Of a DNA stretch of 13,885 nt, positions 12,516 to 13,885 are shown one piece after another. The DNA is taken from the NCBI GenBank assembly GCA_040902855.1, contig JBBDWN010000152.1, positions 1-13,885 of the forward strand, given 5' to 3'. Every line of letters begins with the position of its first letter. The first letter of the stretch is position 1. The DNA is from DATHWB01 sp040902855 (lineage in GTDB: Bacteria; Actinomycetota; Acidimicrobiia; Spongiisociales; ZC4RG35). The notes beneath the pieces were generated by a model. That model was given only the letters and a program-made list of their open reading frames with translations, was not told where the DNA came from and ran no database searches. Both the position numbers and the translations under genes were made by a program.

Positions 12516-13331
12516 CTACATCACCGGTTCGACCATGCCGCTGGCAAGGCGGACGAGGCCGGCGAGTTCCCATTCACCGATCCGCTTGGAGGCTTCGCCG
12601 ATGGTGACTCCCATGGCGGCTGCGACTTCATGGACGAACATCGGTCCGTCGAGGGGGACTTCGGGGCGAGGCTCGCATGGGGCGGCGGGACCGATCGACC
12701 GTTCGAGCGCCTCGATCAGTTCGCCGGGAGCGATGACCGGGTGCGCCCCGTCGGCGATGAGACGATTGGTGCCTCGGGATGTCTCCCGGTCGAGGTCGCC
12801 GGGGACGGCGTAGACGTCGATCCCGTGCTCCATCGCGATCCTGGCGGTGATCAATGCGCCCGAGCGTTCGGCAGCTTCTGCGACAACCACCGCGCCGGCG
12901 AGCCCGACGATGATCCGGTTTCGAGCCGGAAAGCGCCAAGGGGCGGGCTCGACCCCCGGCCCATATTCGGACACGACGGCACCGGACTCCAGTATCCGCT
13001 CTCCCAGTTGGCGGTTCGACGCCGGATACCAGGTGTCGATTCCGCAACCGAGCACTGCGACCGTTCTCCCCCGTCCGTCCAACGCACCCAGATGAGACGC
13101 AGTGTCGATGCCCCTCGCGAGTCCACTCACCACCGTCCACCCAGCGGAGACGACGGAGCGCGCGATCGTCCGGGCAAGCGCAGCACCGTATCGAGTACAT
13201 CGTCGAGACCCGACCACTGCGACGGCCGGAGCGAGAGACAGGACGCCCCTCACATAGAGCCTGTCGGGAGGATCGCCGAGACGGAGGAGGGATTCAGGAT
13301 ATTCGGCATCTCTCCTGTCGATCGTCCTCAT
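12516..13331 (-). CDS. dprA: DNA-processing protein DprA, lacking the N-terminal SAM-like domain
   Basis: Binds incoming single-stranded DNA during natural transformation and loads RecA. 271 residues. The Rossmann-like core is complete: YPESLLRLGDPPDRLYVRG (11-29), VAVVGSRRCTRYG (37-49), SGLARGIDTASH (69-80), the FPARNRIIVGL block (134-144), SGALITARIAMEHG (157-170), VYAVPGD (173-179) and GTNRLIADGAHPV (187-199). A C-terminal winged-helix-like segment occupies about 225-271. The protein begins where the core begins, so the SAM-like or helix-hairpin-helix domain of about 80 residues seen in many DprA proteins is absent. The ATG at 13331 overlaps the stop of the comM gene as ATGA, and GAGGG lies 4 nt upstream, so the start is well supported. 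The gene ends 163 bp before xerC. Confidence 0.94.
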   Translation of the reverse strand: MRTIDRRDAEYPESLLRLGDPPDRLYVRGVLSLAPAVAVVGSRRCTRYGAALARTIARSVVSAGWTVVSGLARGIDTASHLGALDGRGRTVAVLGCGIDTWYPASNRQLGERILESGAVVSEYGPGVEPAPWRFPARNRIIVGLAGAVVVAEAAERSGALITARIAMEHGIDVYAVPGDLDRETSRGTNRLIADGAHPVIAPGELIEALERSIGPAAPCEPRPEVPLDGPMFVHEVAAAMGVTIGEASKRIGEWELAGLVRLASGMVEPVM

Positions 13332-13885
13332 GCCGCCCTCAGAGCCATCGCTTCGAGGACGTGATCGAGCACCACTTCGTCGGAAGCCGCCAGATCCGCG
13401 ATGGTCCTGGCCACGCGCCTGACCTTGTCGTGCCCGCGTCCGGTGAGTACACCGTCGGCGAGGGCTTTGGCGAGCACCGATGCCGCCTCGGATGTCCAGG
13501 GGTCGGCATCACGCGCCGCGGCGATCGAACGTGCCGCGACCACGCGAGCGCGGACTTCTGCCGAACCTTCCTCCGGACCGCCCTCGAAGGACTCCGGCCG
13601 TCCGATGGCGACGGAGATGTCGAACCGGTCCAGCAACGGTCCGGAGAGCTTCCTTCGATACTTGCGGACTTCTGCGTCTGAGCACGCGCACGGCTTGATG
13701 CGGTCGCCCCGGTAGCCACAGGGGCAGGGGTTGGTCGCTGCGATCACCTGGCCGGTGGACGGGTACCGCACCGTCGCGCCCCTGCGGGCGATGCTCACCG
13801 CCCGGTCTTCCAGCGGCTGACGAAGTCCGTCGAGGACGTGGGACGGAAACTCACCCAGCTCGTCGAGAAATAGCACGCCACCGGA
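13328..13885 (-). CDS. comM: YifB/ComM family Mg-chelatase-like AAA+ ATPase (5' part outside the window)
   Basis: The C-terminal 185 residues of a protein normally about 500 long. In other bacteria ComM is a hexameric helicase that promotes branch migration when transformed DNA is integrated. Visible: the Walker B segment GGVLFLDELGEFP at the cut edge, VIAATNPCPCGYRGD with the later CACS (a four-cysteine arrangement), the arginine-finger region GPLLDRFDISVAI, and the Mg_chelatase_C domain with VARTIADLAAS. The Walker A site and N-terminal Lon-S5-like domain would lie to the right. Its stop overlaps the dprA start, a pairing seen in many actinobacteria and consistent with a shared role in DNA uptake or recombination. 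Confidence 0.93.
   Translation of the reverse strand, partial: SGGVLFLDELGEFPSHVLDGLRQPLEDRAVSIARRGATVRYPSTGQVIAATNPCPCGYRGDRIKPCACSDAEVRKYRRKLSGPLLDRFDISVAIGRPESFEGGPEEGSAEVRARVVAARSIAAARDADPWTSEAASVLAKALADGVLTGRGHDKVRRVARTIADLAASDEVVLDHVLEAMALRAA

Noticed and set aside
12318..13364. A 348-codon plus-strand frame antisense to dprA and the dprA-xerC gap
   Set aside because: No recognisable motif, low-complexity Arg/Ser/Asp composition, and it lies over the well-conserved DprA reading frame.
1..13885. tRNA, rRNA, CRISPR, insertion sequence, attachment site or defence genes
   Set aside because: The gaps are short (163 bp or the 189 bp before rpsB at most), none contains a cloverleaf or regularly spaced repeats, and all long conserved frames are core housekeeping genes. 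XerC is the cellular dimer-resolution type, not a phage integrase.

Overview
This is a 13.9-kb stretch of a GC-rich chromosome, almost fully packed with housekeeping genes. The protein sequences and gene order point to a deep-branching actinobacterium. Class Acidimicrobiia or a neighbour is my best guess, from memory of families and not from a search. The supporting signs are a WhiG-type sigma factor gene lying between xerC and rpsB as in Streptomyces, the block rpsB-tsf-pyrH-frr-cdsA-dxr-M50 protease-ispG, frequent GTG starts, a short EF-Ts, and several starts without a Shine-Dalgarno sequence but with a TANNNT hexamer just upstream.

Layout, read in the direction of transcription of the minus strand (right to left). 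The 3' end of a comM/yifB AAA+ ATPase gene (13328-13885) is coupled by an ATGA overlap to a dprA gene that lacks the usual N-terminal domain (12516-13331). A 163-bp gap holding strong GC-rich palindromes follows. Then come xerC (11462-12352) and a whiG/fliA-family sigma gene that overlaps its end (10699-11487). A 189-bp gap carries what looks like a structured leader for rpsB. The translation, nucleotide and envelope block follows: rpsB, tsf, pyrH, frr, cdsA, dxr, then a 124-bp gap, the M50 site-2 protease and ispG. On the left, coaE and an adenine-deaminase-type gene run on the plus strand. They converge on ispG and diverge from the partial proS at the left edge.

How the genes fit together. 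rpsB, tsf, frr and proS serve translation. pyrH supplies UDP and CTP precursors, and cdsA uses CTP for phospholipid synthesis. dxr and ispG are two steps of the MEP isoprenoid pathway. The M50 protease acts in membrane signalling. ComM, DprA and XerC handle incoming or recombining DNA. coaE completes CoA synthesis and the deaminase salvages purines.

I found no mobile element, tRNA, rRNA, CRISPR array or unknown protein system. The window is conserved core chromosome. The most interesting signals are non-coding: a three-hairpin leader before rpsB with UUCG tetraloops, a duplicated palindromic unit between dprA and xerC, and a repeated TA[G/C]CGTT-type hexamer placed exactly where leaderless transcripts would start. 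All of these are inferences from sequence alone.
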